Shown here in pieces: positions 25,001-32,639 of a stretch of DNA of 64,000 bases (positions are counted from its first letter, which is position 1; each line of letters starts with the position of its first letter). Origin of the DNA: Larix kaempferi (lineage: Eukaryota; Streptophyta; Pinopsida; Pinales; Pinaceae); assembly GCA_027924585.1 (NCBI GenBank), contig BSBM01000123.1, forward strand, positions 14,014,001 to 14,078,000, given 5' to 3'. The position numbers and the translations under genes are program-made. The notes beneath the pieces are model-generated. The model searched no databases. It saw nothing but the letters and a program-made list of their open reading frames with translations, and was not told the origin of the DNA.

Positions 25001-27471
25001 GTCCTCTAAGTCTCAGGAGCCTCCAACTGAGGTCGAGGAGAGAGTAAAGCTTGCTGTCCCAAAGGCTGATCAAAAAGAAGAAGAGAAATCAGATTTAGAT
25101 CAGCAAGGTTTTGGAAAAGGAATAGATTCTTCAGTACCATATATTGCAAGAGGCATAGAAACAAGTGGGAGCACCTAAAGCTACGTGTCAGGTGAGAAAT
25201 CCTCCTAAGAAATTTTCTATTCATATTGCATTAATAACTTATGTTCCTATGACAGAACCTTCTAGCTGTGAAAAAGCAGATAAGGAGCAGGTATTCGTGG
25301 GATGCCATGACAGACGAGTCTAATGTATGGGAGACAGTTCCAAAACCCACTGTGGAATTAGTGATTGATTCCAAGAATGCAGTTGATTGTAGCATTGAAG
25401 AGTCTAAGTCCAGATTTGGTGGCAGAGGATTTTCTCAAAAAGGAATTAACCTTGTTAAGACTTGTTCTTCAGCTGCTAAAGTTTTTAAGGTATATGAGCA
25501 AGATTCCCATGATTTCAGATTGAAGATTTTGGCTGTGAATCTGCTGCATTAATTCCTTGTACTAAAAAGATTTCACGGTATAGAAGGGAGCAGTGTTATG
25601 AGGCACAATGGCAGCAGTTATATGTAGAGGTCACATGCATCAGCCTTAGAGAACTCCACATTTGGCTTTTCTTTTATGAGAAATTGCTTTTCCTTGATTA
25701 AATTTGTTTTTTGTTTATTTAGAAAGTGCTTTTCAGTTCAATTTTAGCACAATTTTCTGAGTTTGGGCAAAAGTGCATGAGCTAGACGAATTTCCAAATT
25801 TAGCTAGGTGCTAATTCCTAGGCAGAGTTCTCACGCATGCCTGGGCGCACTTTTAGAGGCAGCCTATTGTTAACTTGTTAAGGTTCTCTTCCTAATCTGG
25901 GTACACCACAGGATGGTCTTTTTTTTGTAATTCCCTAGCCTTTCTTCATCTATAAAAGAAGGGGAGAGTAGGGGTATTATTCATTGAATTTTGAGCTATT
26001 GCATTGAAGTTTTCTTCTTTTAGTTAATTAAAGACAGATGTGATTGAGTGGTACAGATTTTGTACTTGCCGTTCGTATTTTGAGAATGGTGTGTTTGCAG
26101 ATCTACTGTTCAGGTTTCCATTGTTCTGAGAGATGTCAAACAGTTTTTTCAGTTTATAGTTTTAGTGTTTAGATTTTCTAAGGGCAGGTCTGCTTACCGT
26201 GATCCGAAATTTTAAATCTTCAAGAATGCAAATCTAAACGAAGATTGTCATAGTGCAGTGACGTGCATAAATGCATGTAAAGTGTTAAATGAGTGCTTAC
26301 CCAAAAATGGACATGTTGTATGCTATGAGTTGAATTATGATATTATTCCAATGTATTGTCTATAACTTCTTGTGGATTCATCCTTTGAAAATGTGAAGAC
26401 ACTACCTCGTTAGTATAATAAATCATGACAACTTGAAATATCTATTTACCCAACAGCGTCTCCAAATTTTGAGGTTTCTTGGGCCAAGAGATGATGACAA
26501 TGAGTTGCAAAAGAAAAAAATTCAATAAATTCACCCTACGTGAACAAGTTCCTTTAATGTGGTGAATTTCATAGAAACAACTATTTTTGTTATTAAATTA
26601 TTTCATAAAGAGCCGTGTTTGCTAGATGCTACAAACATCCAATGAAGTTGGATTAAACCCAAATAAATTATGCTTCGAAATCTCTTGACCTGCCTACTAC
26701 AGTAACTGTGTTAGAATTTGAGTGAGTATGCTCGTCCAAGTTTCTAACGTGAAGATGTGAAGGACCAAATGTGCGCCTGCCTTCTTTTCAAGTACAACAG
26801 CCTTTCAGTAATCGCTGAAACACTGTCCTGGTTGATTCACCCAATAAAGCATGAACCAACACACCGAATCAGAGCTCTAAAACTACTTATGCCATACTCT
26901 ACCCCTCCTTTAAATATCATATTATTGTTGTAAATGATTCCCACTAATATTTAAAAGAAACAAGCGTCATTCATTCCCCAGAAATGAAAAAGAAGAATTA
27001 CACAGAATGGTATTTGAGCATAATATTTTTAACCAGAACAAATCCGCATTTTATATAAAAAAAAAAATGTTACATATTAAATATCAACACCGAACTAACA
27101 GTAAATATACACTGTCTCAGCATAGTATTTGAGATTAAACTTGCAATAATATTTTTTATTCTATAAACAAGGAAGCCCGGTTACCATAATCTATGGTACT
27201 AATACACAAAAAATAAGCAATAGTGCTGCAAATTCAACAGAATTTCCATAAATAAGTAAAAATTAAGCTGAAAATAAGCAAAAAGAGGAAAAGCACGCAA
27301 GCGTAAATGACTTTGGGACAATTTCAGCTACCTAGAGCACTTGAAAGTGCGACACTGTGACTCGATCCCGCGAAATCGCATCTGGTAAAGCAATCCATAT
27401 TTAACAGGGGTAACAACCATGGGAGTATGTCCAAATCCGGAAATACGGCAATGAACCGAGGCAGCTGCCAT
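3910..27471 (-). CDS. ACR11-like: ACT-domain protein, chloroplast ACR11/ACR12-like (partial, 4 exons)
   Basis: Four exons on the minus strand: 27471-27332, 6185-6131, 5920-5801 and 4004-3910. Each internal boundary has GT..AG signals, and the phases fit: exon 1 ends with two bases of a codon, exon 2 begins with one, and exons 2/3 and 3/4 join in phase 0. The product starts with a basic, Ser/Cys-containing stretch of about 47 residues like a plastid transit peptide. It then carries the family's ACT signature, [16 protein letters not shown] followed by [14 protein letters not shown] and [10 protein letters not shown]11/ACR12 proteins are chloroplast tandem-ACT proteins; Arabidopsis ACR11 is reported to activate glutamine synthetase GS2. 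The rest of the first ACT domain and the second ACT domain should follow exon 4, but I found no exon for them down to base 1, so they lie outside the window or are lost. Intron 1 is about 21 kb. Exons 3 and 4 are near certain; assignment of exons 1 and 2 is an inference. Confidence 0.75.
4690..4920 (-). repeat. LTR-like fragment in intron 3 of the ACT gene
   Basis: The minus strand carries TATAAATAC (rc of 4899-4907) followed by AATAAAC within about 50 bases, the promoter/poly(A) arrangement of an LTR. Purine-rich G tracts lie at 4,650-4,690. No mate found. The rest of the intron (4,005-5,800) is AT-rich with no recognisable coding. Confidence 0.3.
5801..5920 (-). CDS. ACR11-like: Exon 3 of ACT-domain gene: start of first ACT domain
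   Basis: Exactly 40 codons between acceptor ...GATTGACAG and donor GTATGTGGG, with no stop. The translation moves from an acidic linker ([13 protein letters not shown]) into [20 protein letters not shown] and LGALLDT. This is the beta-strand and Gly-containing turn that opens the first ACT domain in the ACR11/12 family and is its most recognisable stretch. Confidence 0.85.
6131..6185 (-). CDS. ACR11-like: Exon 2 of ACT-domain gene (55 bp)
   Basis: A 55-base exon encoding [18 protein letters not shown] after one leading base, with acceptor ...GATGCTAG before it and donor GTATGCTG after it. The Ser/Val/Pro-rich linker resembles the segment that precedes the first ACT domain in ACR11/12 proteins. 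The acceptor's pyrimidine tract is weak, so the 5' boundary is less sure than the 3' one. Confidence 0.6.
6430..8089. mobile_element. Possible solo LTR
   Basis: Begins TGTAGTGTCCCC and ends GGGGACATTACA, an 11-of-12 inverted match ending TG..CA. Flanking five bases are AAAAG and AAAAT, a 4-of-5 possible target duplication. The 1,660 bases inside are richer in GC than the flanks and hold only short overlapping ORFs on both strands. No PBS, PPT or polyprotein is seen, so a solo LTR left by recombination is the simplest reading. It sits in intron 1 just upstream of exon 2. Confidence 0.45.
8155..8420 (+). repeat. LTR-like core promoter segment
   Basis: TATAAAT at 8,274-8,280 and AATAAAA at about 8,343-8,350 lie about 70 bases apart behind a C/G-rich tract, as in retroelement LTRs. 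Borders not found. Confidence 0.3.
9544..9946 (-). repeat. 3' LTR of the 4.4-kb gypsy element
   Basis: 403 bp, about 95% identical by eye to 13522-13923, with the same TATA (9708-9718) and poly(A) landmarks. Bordered on its left by the target duplication GGGAC. Confidence 0.9.
9947..9959 (-). promoter_or_regulatory. Polypurine tract
   Basis: The minus strand reads AAGGGAGAGGGGA directly against the 3' LTR, the usual plus-strand priming site. Confidence 0.85.
10009..11610 (-). pseudogene. pol: Shortened pol of the 4.4-kb gypsy element (PR, RNase H, IN ends)
   Basis: Protease Asp-Ser-Gly (ILIDSGST) lies in the gag frame near 11,415. A frameshift just after it enters a long open frame carrying the protease C-terminus ([16 protein letters not shown]), a hinge ([12 protein letters not shown]) and then directly RNase H ([18 protein letters not shown]), so the whole RT, including YxDD, is missing without loss of frame. 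The RNase H end ([16 protein letters not shown]) leads to the integrase zinc finger ([10 protein letters not shown]), then ISMDFLE joins to [16 protein letters not shown], skipping the DDE core. A third gap removes part of the integrase C-terminus/chromodomain before EDATGEPL. The first part of the longest ORF, above about 11,400, is a shadow frame. Confidence 0.85.
11660..12462 (-). pseudogene. gag: gag of the 4.4-kb gypsy element
   Basis: The start is best placed at the ATG at 12462 ([16 protein letters not shown]), the usual start of this chromovirus gag type. A one-base change near 12,415 shifts the frame into the main ORF ([14 protein letters not shown] onward). The retrotransposon gag domain follows ([20 protein letters not shown], then [13 protein letters not shown] and [15 protein letters not shown]), and then the zinc knuckle CYNCD..FTRGHRC. 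Inside the knuckle the Glu codon GAG is TAG, which ends the ORF. Gag would build the virus-like particle in the cytoplasm. Two lesions make it inactive here. Confidence 0.85.
13508..13519 (-). promoter_or_regulatory. Primer-binding site, tRNA-iMet
   Basis: The minus strand reads TGGTATCAGAGC, complementary to the 3' end of plant initiator Met tRNA, two bases inside the 5' LTR. Confidence 0.9.
13522..13923 (-). repeat. 5' LTR of the 4.4-kb gypsy element
   Basis: 402 bp. Read on the minus strand it starts TGTTAGGAACCC, has TATATAAG (rc within 13686-13696) and AATAAAAG (rc within 13592-13604) in promoter/poly(A) order, and ends TTCTTCACA. It contains two partial copies of a unit of about 60 bp around CTATGGATCAACAA. 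Confidence 0.9.
14824..15440. repeat. Dispersed non-coding repeat, copy B
   Basis: 14,824-15,085 resembles 85-340 and 15,298-15,440 resembles the 132-bp unit at 2,571-2,836, in the same order. In copy A the two parts are about 2.2 kb apart; here they are about 0.2 kb apart, so an insertion or deletion separates the copies. No coding sequence supported. Neighbouring 13,929-14,820 is similar non-coding repeat sequence. Confidence 0.55.
16661..16730. repeat. AT-rich tandem repeat, unit about 26 bp
   Basis: About 2.5 copies of ACATATTATTAATTATATAA plus ATGCTT, inside the hAT-like element. Confidence 0.75.
16981..17055. repeat. 30-bp tandem repeat
   Basis: Units start at 16981, 17011 and 17041, each with CTTATGGATGAG. 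The first two full units are almost identical and the third is partial. Confidence 0.85.
17770..19380. other. Repeat-derived intron sequence without recognised genes
   Basis: Non-coding; parts of 18,640-19,100 have the composition of the repeat sequence at 8,540-9,000. No domain or RNA gene seen. Confidence 0.4.
19405..19637. repeat. Degenerate minisatellite carrying TTTAGGG
   Basis: About 17 diverged units of 12-18 bases of the form GAGATTTTAGGGCC. Ten contain the exact plant telomere heptamer TTTAGGG and most of the rest are one change away. The period is about twice the heptamer, so this is not a simple interstitial telomere. Confidence 0.75.
20495..20625. repeat. Dispersed repeat shared with 57,928-58,035
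   Basis: Both copies contain AAAATCAACACTCTACA, then TTGGCC..ACAAAAGAAA and CG.AACAAT in the same order. Non-coding. Confidence 0.6.
20884..22050 (+). repeat. Probable copia 5' LTR
   Basis: Starts at TGTTAGCATTTG. It has a TATA-like TAAATAAAAG near 21,247 and a U5-like end (GGTTTTCCCCAAGG near 21,964 and ATAATAAAATC near 21,942). It lies about 220 bases upstream of a copia gag start. Its right end and a primer site could not be fixed, and it does not match the LTR at 23,483. Confidence 0.4.
21285..21400. repeat. 33-bp tandem repeat inside the LTR
   Basis: Units at 21285 and 21318 share ATTCCAAGAGAGCAGTTTTG and continue GAGGGTGGCTCGA; diverged partial units follow. Confidence 0.85.
22267..22960 (+). 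pseudogene. gag: Ty1/copia gag remnant
   Basis: A true ATG at 22267 opens 130 codons of copia gag ([20 protein letters not shown], then [25 protein letters not shown] and [20 protein letters not shown], the UBN2-type fold). After the stop, the homology continues in another frame ([28 protein letters not shown]) to a CCHC zinc knuckle [14 protein letters not shown] near 22,900-22,945. No protease, integrase or RT follows. The sequence runs into a polypurine tract (ATGGGAGGG, 23,474-23,482), so almost all of pol has been lost. Confidence 0.8.
23483..23900 (+). repeat. Copia-type 3' LTR fragment
   Basis: TGTTAAGATATAAGG directly follows the purine tract ATGGGAGGG. TTTATAAG at 23,594-23,601 is a plausible TATA box. 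Borders on the right unknown. Confidence 0.45.
24000..24480 (+). repeat. LTR-like core promoter segment
   Basis: TATAAATAG at 24,023-24,031 behind a CT-rich leader, followed by a CT-rich transcribed-type stretch with repeated CTAGGGTT. Possibly the LTR of another copia element. Confidence 0.3.
24945..25552 (+). pseudogene. pol: Ty1/copia integrase/RT junction remnant
   Basis: Frame fragments read [20 protein letters not shown] (end of the integrase region), [20 protein letters not shown] then [10 protein letters not shown], and after a frameshift near 25,285 [18 protein letters not shown] and [20 protein letters not shown], the N-terminal part of copia RT. The catalytic RT motifs are not present: homology ends in KILAVNLLH and the 3' LTR begins 40 bases later. 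Confidence 0.75.
25594..26150 (+). repeat. Copia 3' LTR
   Basis: TGTTATGAGGCACAATGG follows a purine tract (TAGAAGGGAG, 25,581-25,590). TATAAAAG at 25,951-25,958 is the likely TATA box. The right border near 26,150 is estimated. No 5' partner identified. Confidence 0.5.
26151..27331. other. Start of ACT-gene intron 1, no features recognised
   Basis: AT-rich, non-repetitive to the eye; all frames are closed by stops and no family was recognised. Confidence 0.4.
27332..27471 (-). CDS. ACR11-like: Exon 1 of ACT-domain gene: start codon and transit peptide
   Basis: The ATG at 27471-27469 is in good context (A at -3, G at +4) and opens 46 codons beginning [14 protein letters not shown]. They are rich in Ser, Arg, Cys and Gly and poor in acidic residues, as expected for a plastid transit peptide. 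The exon ends ...TGC TCT AG and is followed by the donor GTAGCTG. The two leftover bases plus the leading G of the exon at 6185 give an Arg codon, so the phase matches. The surrounding 27.3-27.9 kb is clearly more GC-rich than its neighbours, as gene starts often are in such genomes. A longer ORF in another frame covers the same bases and looks like a shadow. Linkage over 21 kb needs transcript evidence. Confidence 0.55.
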
Positions 27472-27900
27472 TGAAATTCTTGGATTTCCAGTTGTTCAGA
27501 GGTTCGAATCCCTTGAATTGCAGCAGAGGTGTTAATTTGCACCGCTGAAGCCTGACGACTTAAAAGGATATCGCAGTAATTGTAAATACCAGAGTCAAAA
27601 GTGCGGGAGCGGCAAGTGTACTGGTCATCCTCGTCATCATGGGCGTTGGCATTATTTCCATTGGAGTTGTTAACTTGTTACCTTGGACGGGCCGCAGTCC
27701 AGAGCTGCGAAGTATTTCCGGACGGAGAGGAAATTTGTCTCCAGCACTGCCAAAGTTATAGAGGTAAAAGAGAAAGTAGATAGATGTATTTGTCGAACGG
27801 TGGCTTGTCTTGGTGAAGACCGGGTCGCTGATATATCGTTATCACTGGGTTCAACCCTTACTATGCGAGCACAAGTGCTTCCATCAATGAGTCACTAGAT
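27472..27900 (-). promoter_or_regulatory. Probable 5' UTR and promoter region of the ACT-domain gene
   Basis: Sequence upstream of the putative start codon is markedly GC-richer than its flanks and has no repeat signature. I see no canonical TATA box at a suitable distance. A good donor-like site (CCAAG followed by GTAACAAG, near 27,680 on the minus strand) could mark a non-coding first exon. On the plus strand a short open frame (27,560-27,760) would encode a hydrophobic helix, VLVILVIMGVGIISIGVV, but it has no upstream ATG and its significance is unknown. Confidence 0.3.
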
Positions 27901-27922
27901 GAGAGTTGGTAATTGTTTTAGT

Positions 27923-27992
27923 GGGGAATTAGAGGGATTTTGCAAGAGTGGTATAGTTGGGGATTAGAGGGATTTTGCAAGAGTGGTTAGGA
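27923..27992. repeat. 36-bp tandem duplication
   Basis: Two units share TTAGAGGGATTTTGCAAGAG, followed by TGGT, about 36 bases apart. Confidence 0.8.
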
Positions 27993-28079
27993 TACATGTG
28001 TAGTTTTTATTTGGTAGGTGGAGAAAAATGGTTGGAATTGTAAATATGAGTTGTTAAGATTGTAAAATAGCGTGTAATT

Positions 28080-31000
28080 TAGTCTTACTTTCATATATAT
28101 ATTTAAAAAAAAATCAAATGTGTTTCAACTCAAGGTGATCATGTGGTGTATATGTCTCACCATCAATCCATGTGTGCATGGCTACATAGCTACATCTATT
28201 ATAAGTTGGTCACACATATCATAGAATTACCTTTGCGAAATAAAGGGAAATGTGGTGTCTCACAACGAATCCATTTGTATTACACAACTACCTCTATTAA
28301 AAATCAATCGTCCACGTCACGGAAACACCTCTATCATGCACTTTCAAGTATTCAATGCATAGCAAGTCACATGCCTCTACCTTGCACTTATAGACATTGA
28401 ATGATATTTATGTTTTAAGAGAGAAATTAAAAGGGTTAAGCCTTTTTGGTGAGCAACCAATGTGAGCCTCCCTCTCCATTATGGGGATATTTCAATGTGA
28501 TTATGGATATGAGATAGAGAGTCCTTATGAGTTAGAGAGCGATCACAAGGAAGAATATAAAATTGAACAATATTAGTATCAAAGGTGAGAGAGAATGTTA
28601 TTATATCAATTTCAAAAGTTGAATTTGAATAAGTGTTTGAGCTTTGAGCAAATTGAAAATAAATAAATATTTGAATTAGGGATGAGAAAATATTGATTAT
28701 TCACTATGAAAGAGCACGGCTAAATAATGCTTTTGATAGGAAATAGTTATGTTTTATTTACCTAATTCCCTTATAGTTAGTCACATTTGGGGTTAATTGG
28801 TTCTTGGTTGTTGATATGTCAATTTCTCATGAATATAGAATGGTGACAATTTAAGAAGGGATTGTTTCACTTGCAAGTAACATGCATAGCAAGGGGAAGA
28901 TGGTCATAAGGTGCCTCATCTAAAGAATGTCGAAGAATTTGCGCTCTTGGCATTGGGAGTCTCACATTGAAGGTATTAGGAGGCAACAATGGCTAACTTT
29001 GAGCCTAAATCATTTAGTGTATGTGAATCCTCTCCTAATTTCTCCTCATGTCACCTACCAATGTTGAGGATTCTTTGGTTTGATATTTATCTACAACTAA
29101 TGTCAGTAGCGGGTCTTTGGGTTCATATTGCCTTGTGATTAGAGCCTAAATTATGTGTGTTTTAATAGTTAAGAGGTTTTGCATGCACAAACATTATGTT
29201 TGGTTCTTTTTCCTAACCTATGTAATAAACATAATAATAAGAATAATTAGGTTAATGAAAGGTCAAAGGCCAAACTCCTCTTCACCTCATGACTAGTCAA
29301 TGTATATTTATACATTCTCACAAGGCTCATTGTAATTATCATCCTTATCCATCACCATCATTCAATCTTATATTTGTAGATATATTATGTTGATTAGTGA
29401 TAAACAAGCATTTTTTATTCCATTTAGTATTAAAGACAAATTCTTGGCCAATTTGTGAGTTGATTTCATAGATCATGTGAGCATTCAAGTTGTACGCAAT
29501 TGTTGTTCCATGCACAACCACCAACTAAAATTATTTCATACACAGTCGTAGTTGTTGTACTTTGTACATTATTCTATGATGTCATTGTCTAATCCTATAC
29601 ATTATCGGTATGCTCAATGTTGTACAAAATAGAGCATCCATGAAATATGTACATCGTCTACATTGCTACTACAACTTCATGCAATTTTCCTTCTTTACTG
29701 GCTAAATGTCGCTAACTCAACCGCCATTTTTTCCTTTGTCAATACATAATCACTTTTTTACCCTCCATGTGATTTTTTTACCTTTTTTTTTCCTATGGTC
29801 GCACCTGTCAAGTCCCCAACCCATCAATCTGACCAATGGAGGGAACATGAACGATCTGTGGGTTTCTAATTTTCGCCCCCACGACCATGTTATGAAATTC
29901 ATAAGCATTTAAATGCGTGTGTAGATGCATGATAAAATATATAGCGGAAAATAAATTTATTCCACATGCACACAGCATGCATATACCAACATACTCATCA
30001 CAAGCACAATAATAATAATCATTCATGCACATTCAACACAACAATAAATTAACAAGTAAACACTTATCTTTTAATTGAAGTTGTCCAAGCAACTCGTTAT
30101 GGAAGAGCAACGTTCCACCCAACCGTGGGCACTCTATAAAACACTTTATCCCCCTGTTGAGAGGCCACCCCCGAGCTGGGCTATGCATCCACTAAGGAGG
30201 AACTACACAGGCTCACCCACAGCCATAGGAACACACTCTCGTGCTAAGCCAACGTAAAGCTAGTTTTATCAAGCATATAGAGAGACAAGGAAGGTGAATG
30301 TTAAGCTAGTGAGCTCAACCACAGAGCTATGGGAATCTCAATTGGATTCAGCCATCCTTGGGACCCACAATAACTACCGCACCCAACACAAGGAAGGTTC
30401 CCTTCTCTGCTACACAATCCCTCAAGTGCCTCGTCCCTCCAGTGTTATTTAGGGTGGGCATAGAAAGGTCAAAGCTGCTAAACCTTCATATATTTCTGCC
30501 TACACTGGGTTTATCAAGCAATTCCATCCTCTAATCCCTCTCATACTTCAATTGTCTCTTGGATTATTTGCTTTAAGGAAACACTAATTTCCAAATATGG
30601 GTTCTCCCACGGATTTTTGGGCTTTTGAACCTCTAAAATTCACCCCATGGTTAACATATATGGATTCCCCACTAGATTTCACAATCCACGCGAATTTCTA
30701 GGCGTTTTTAACATTCTAAAATATGGCTCTTTCTCAAGTATTAATCTTTACATGGTTTCCAAGGCAACTTATCCTAAGTTCTTAGCATGCATTTGGTTTC
30801 TTATCAATAGCCACTTTGGAGGCCTTATTTGGCCTCATTTCGAGGCAGGACAAAACTTACCATAAATGGAATGTGCTCTCCTCATGAGTGATTTAGGTAG
30901 GGTCAATATCCTTTGGACCCTTGAATGAGAAATCAAGGTCCCAAGGTGAAGCATGATATGGACCAAAAGGTTCGGACAACGAGTGTATGTTGTTTACCCA

Positions 31001-32230
31001 CAATTGTGACAGTTATGTTTGCATGCATTTATTGGGAAGTTGTATAGTTGTCACTTGCTAAGATAGTTCTAGAAAGGCCCTTGAATAATGTTTTTCTCTT
31101 CCTCGATATCCTAACAATAGGAGAACAATTGGACAATTGCTTTAGAGAGAATTGTTCACACTGAAGATGCTCTGATAACTCTTATCACTGGGCAATGGTC
31201 GATTTTGTTCAACTCATAGATGCTGCTGTAGAATCTAGAATAACTAGGTGAGCGTGGTGGTTGTTATATCCTTGCCTTCCATTATGATGCTTACATAGGT
31301 GCTCCTCAACTCCTCCTTGGAATACATGCCAATATTCATGTCATTCTCCTCCTAGATGAGCATAGGCAAAATGCTTGAAGATCAACATAGTTTACCGTCC
31401 AAGGAATTCATGTTCTGCACCTGCATCTCATAATAGCATTCACAATAACGGATAAGAGAGAAGTATTACTTTACCTGATTGCTCAGTCTTCTTACTTTTC
31501 TCGGTTTGTTCTCTAATTTTTATAGCCTTAATCTTCCCATTGTTTCTTTCAATTTCATTTTTTTAGGTATGTTATATTGTATACCCATACTTGTATCTAT
31601 GCTCTTGGTGGGAACACATATCAATGGAAGCAAAAATTCATGTGGCGTTATTGAAATGGTTGGGAGTGTAGAAAAAAATGGAAATTAATTGATTATATAT
31701 AGTCGATATGTTCAACAACTAAGTGAGCCAGTTCTCATATATATGCAAATTGATTTATTGATGTTAGCTATAAAAATGTAAAAAAAATTAAGGGTAGGAA
31801 TTTTTTTTTTCTCTGAATTTAGTACTCTTTAATGCAATATGGATTATTTCCTTGCAAATTCTGTATTAGGTTTTTTTTTCATCCTCGTTACAATCAACTT
31901 GGAATCTAGCAACCTCAATGTTAGGACAGAGTGCCAACATTGTTCTTAACCGTTTTCTGGATTTAACAACAAAGGATTTAGTTTAAAAAAAGGTACCCAC
32001 AAGCAATTTGATCAGGATCCAAGAACAAACCTGAGGCACATCTAGAAATTTGGTTGTCAAGGGCCTGGAATGTCAAGGTGGTGGAATTCTCATAACTTTG
32101 TTGCTATTTTAGCAGATATTTCGGGATTCTTCAAATCAAGAGGTGACCATGTCTATTAAAAATCTCATACAATTAAAAATCAGTCAAAATTCAATTATTT
32201 TTAATTTTGTTTAAATTATCTTCAATGAAG
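28080..32230. other. Gene-free AT-rich stretch
   Basis: No coding homology recognised. 29,880-30,620 has the look of an LTR or retroelement leader (AAATAAATTT tracts, then a GC-richer block at 30,110-30,450) but has no termini I can define. Confidence 0.4.
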
Positions 32231-32270
32231 AACTGATATGTAAAATCTAATGCAATTACCCTTTCTTTGG

Positions 32271-32603
32271 AAATTCCTCAATGGGTCTATTAGGGAAGGA
32301 ACCCAAGAGATTGGGGCCTTGTCCAAGCCTAGAAATTCATTCAAATACCCAAATGTCATATTCTTGATCAAAAAACACATTCACATGGGCATCTCCATAG
32401 ATTCAAACAAGGACCTTTTTGGGATTTCCTTCATCTATGGTCTGACAATTGCACTTCAAAATATCATTCGTCATGCCTCCCATGAGAGGCGTGATTTCCA
32501 TCTTCTCTGTGTTGATAATGTCTATCCAATTCAAAGAAAAGTCCTCCAAAGCACTCTTGGCTTCTCTGGGTAGAATCAATCTTCGTTCTCTAGGATCGAC
32601 CAT
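32271..32603 (-). pseudogene. Choline/ethanolamine kinase N-terminal pseudogene fragment
   Basis: From the ATG at 32603 one frame reads the N-terminal lobe of plant choline kinase: LPREAKSALEDFSLNWIDII, MEITPLMGGMTNDILKC, KKVLV, then IYGDAHVNVFFDQEYDIWVF and LGQGPNLLGSFPNRPIEEF. The GGMTN loop and the GQGP.LLG motif are family landmarks. Choline kinase phosphorylates choline with ATP in the first step of the CDP-choline pathway. Two in-frame TGA codons (codon 67 where Arg is expected, codon 89) disable it. Homology stops after about 110 codons with no catalytic Brenner motif, and no further exons were seen nearby. It is a duplicated or retroposed fragment. Confidence 0.8.
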
Positions 32604-32639
32604 GGATAATGATGACTTGAAATAGCTACGTTGCAAAAT

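Noticed and set aside
27480-27545. B-box-like GGTTCGAATCC at 27,503 suggesting a tRNA gene
   Set aside because: No matching A box, anticodon stem or acceptor stem can be drawn around it, and it lies in the 5' region of the ACT gene.
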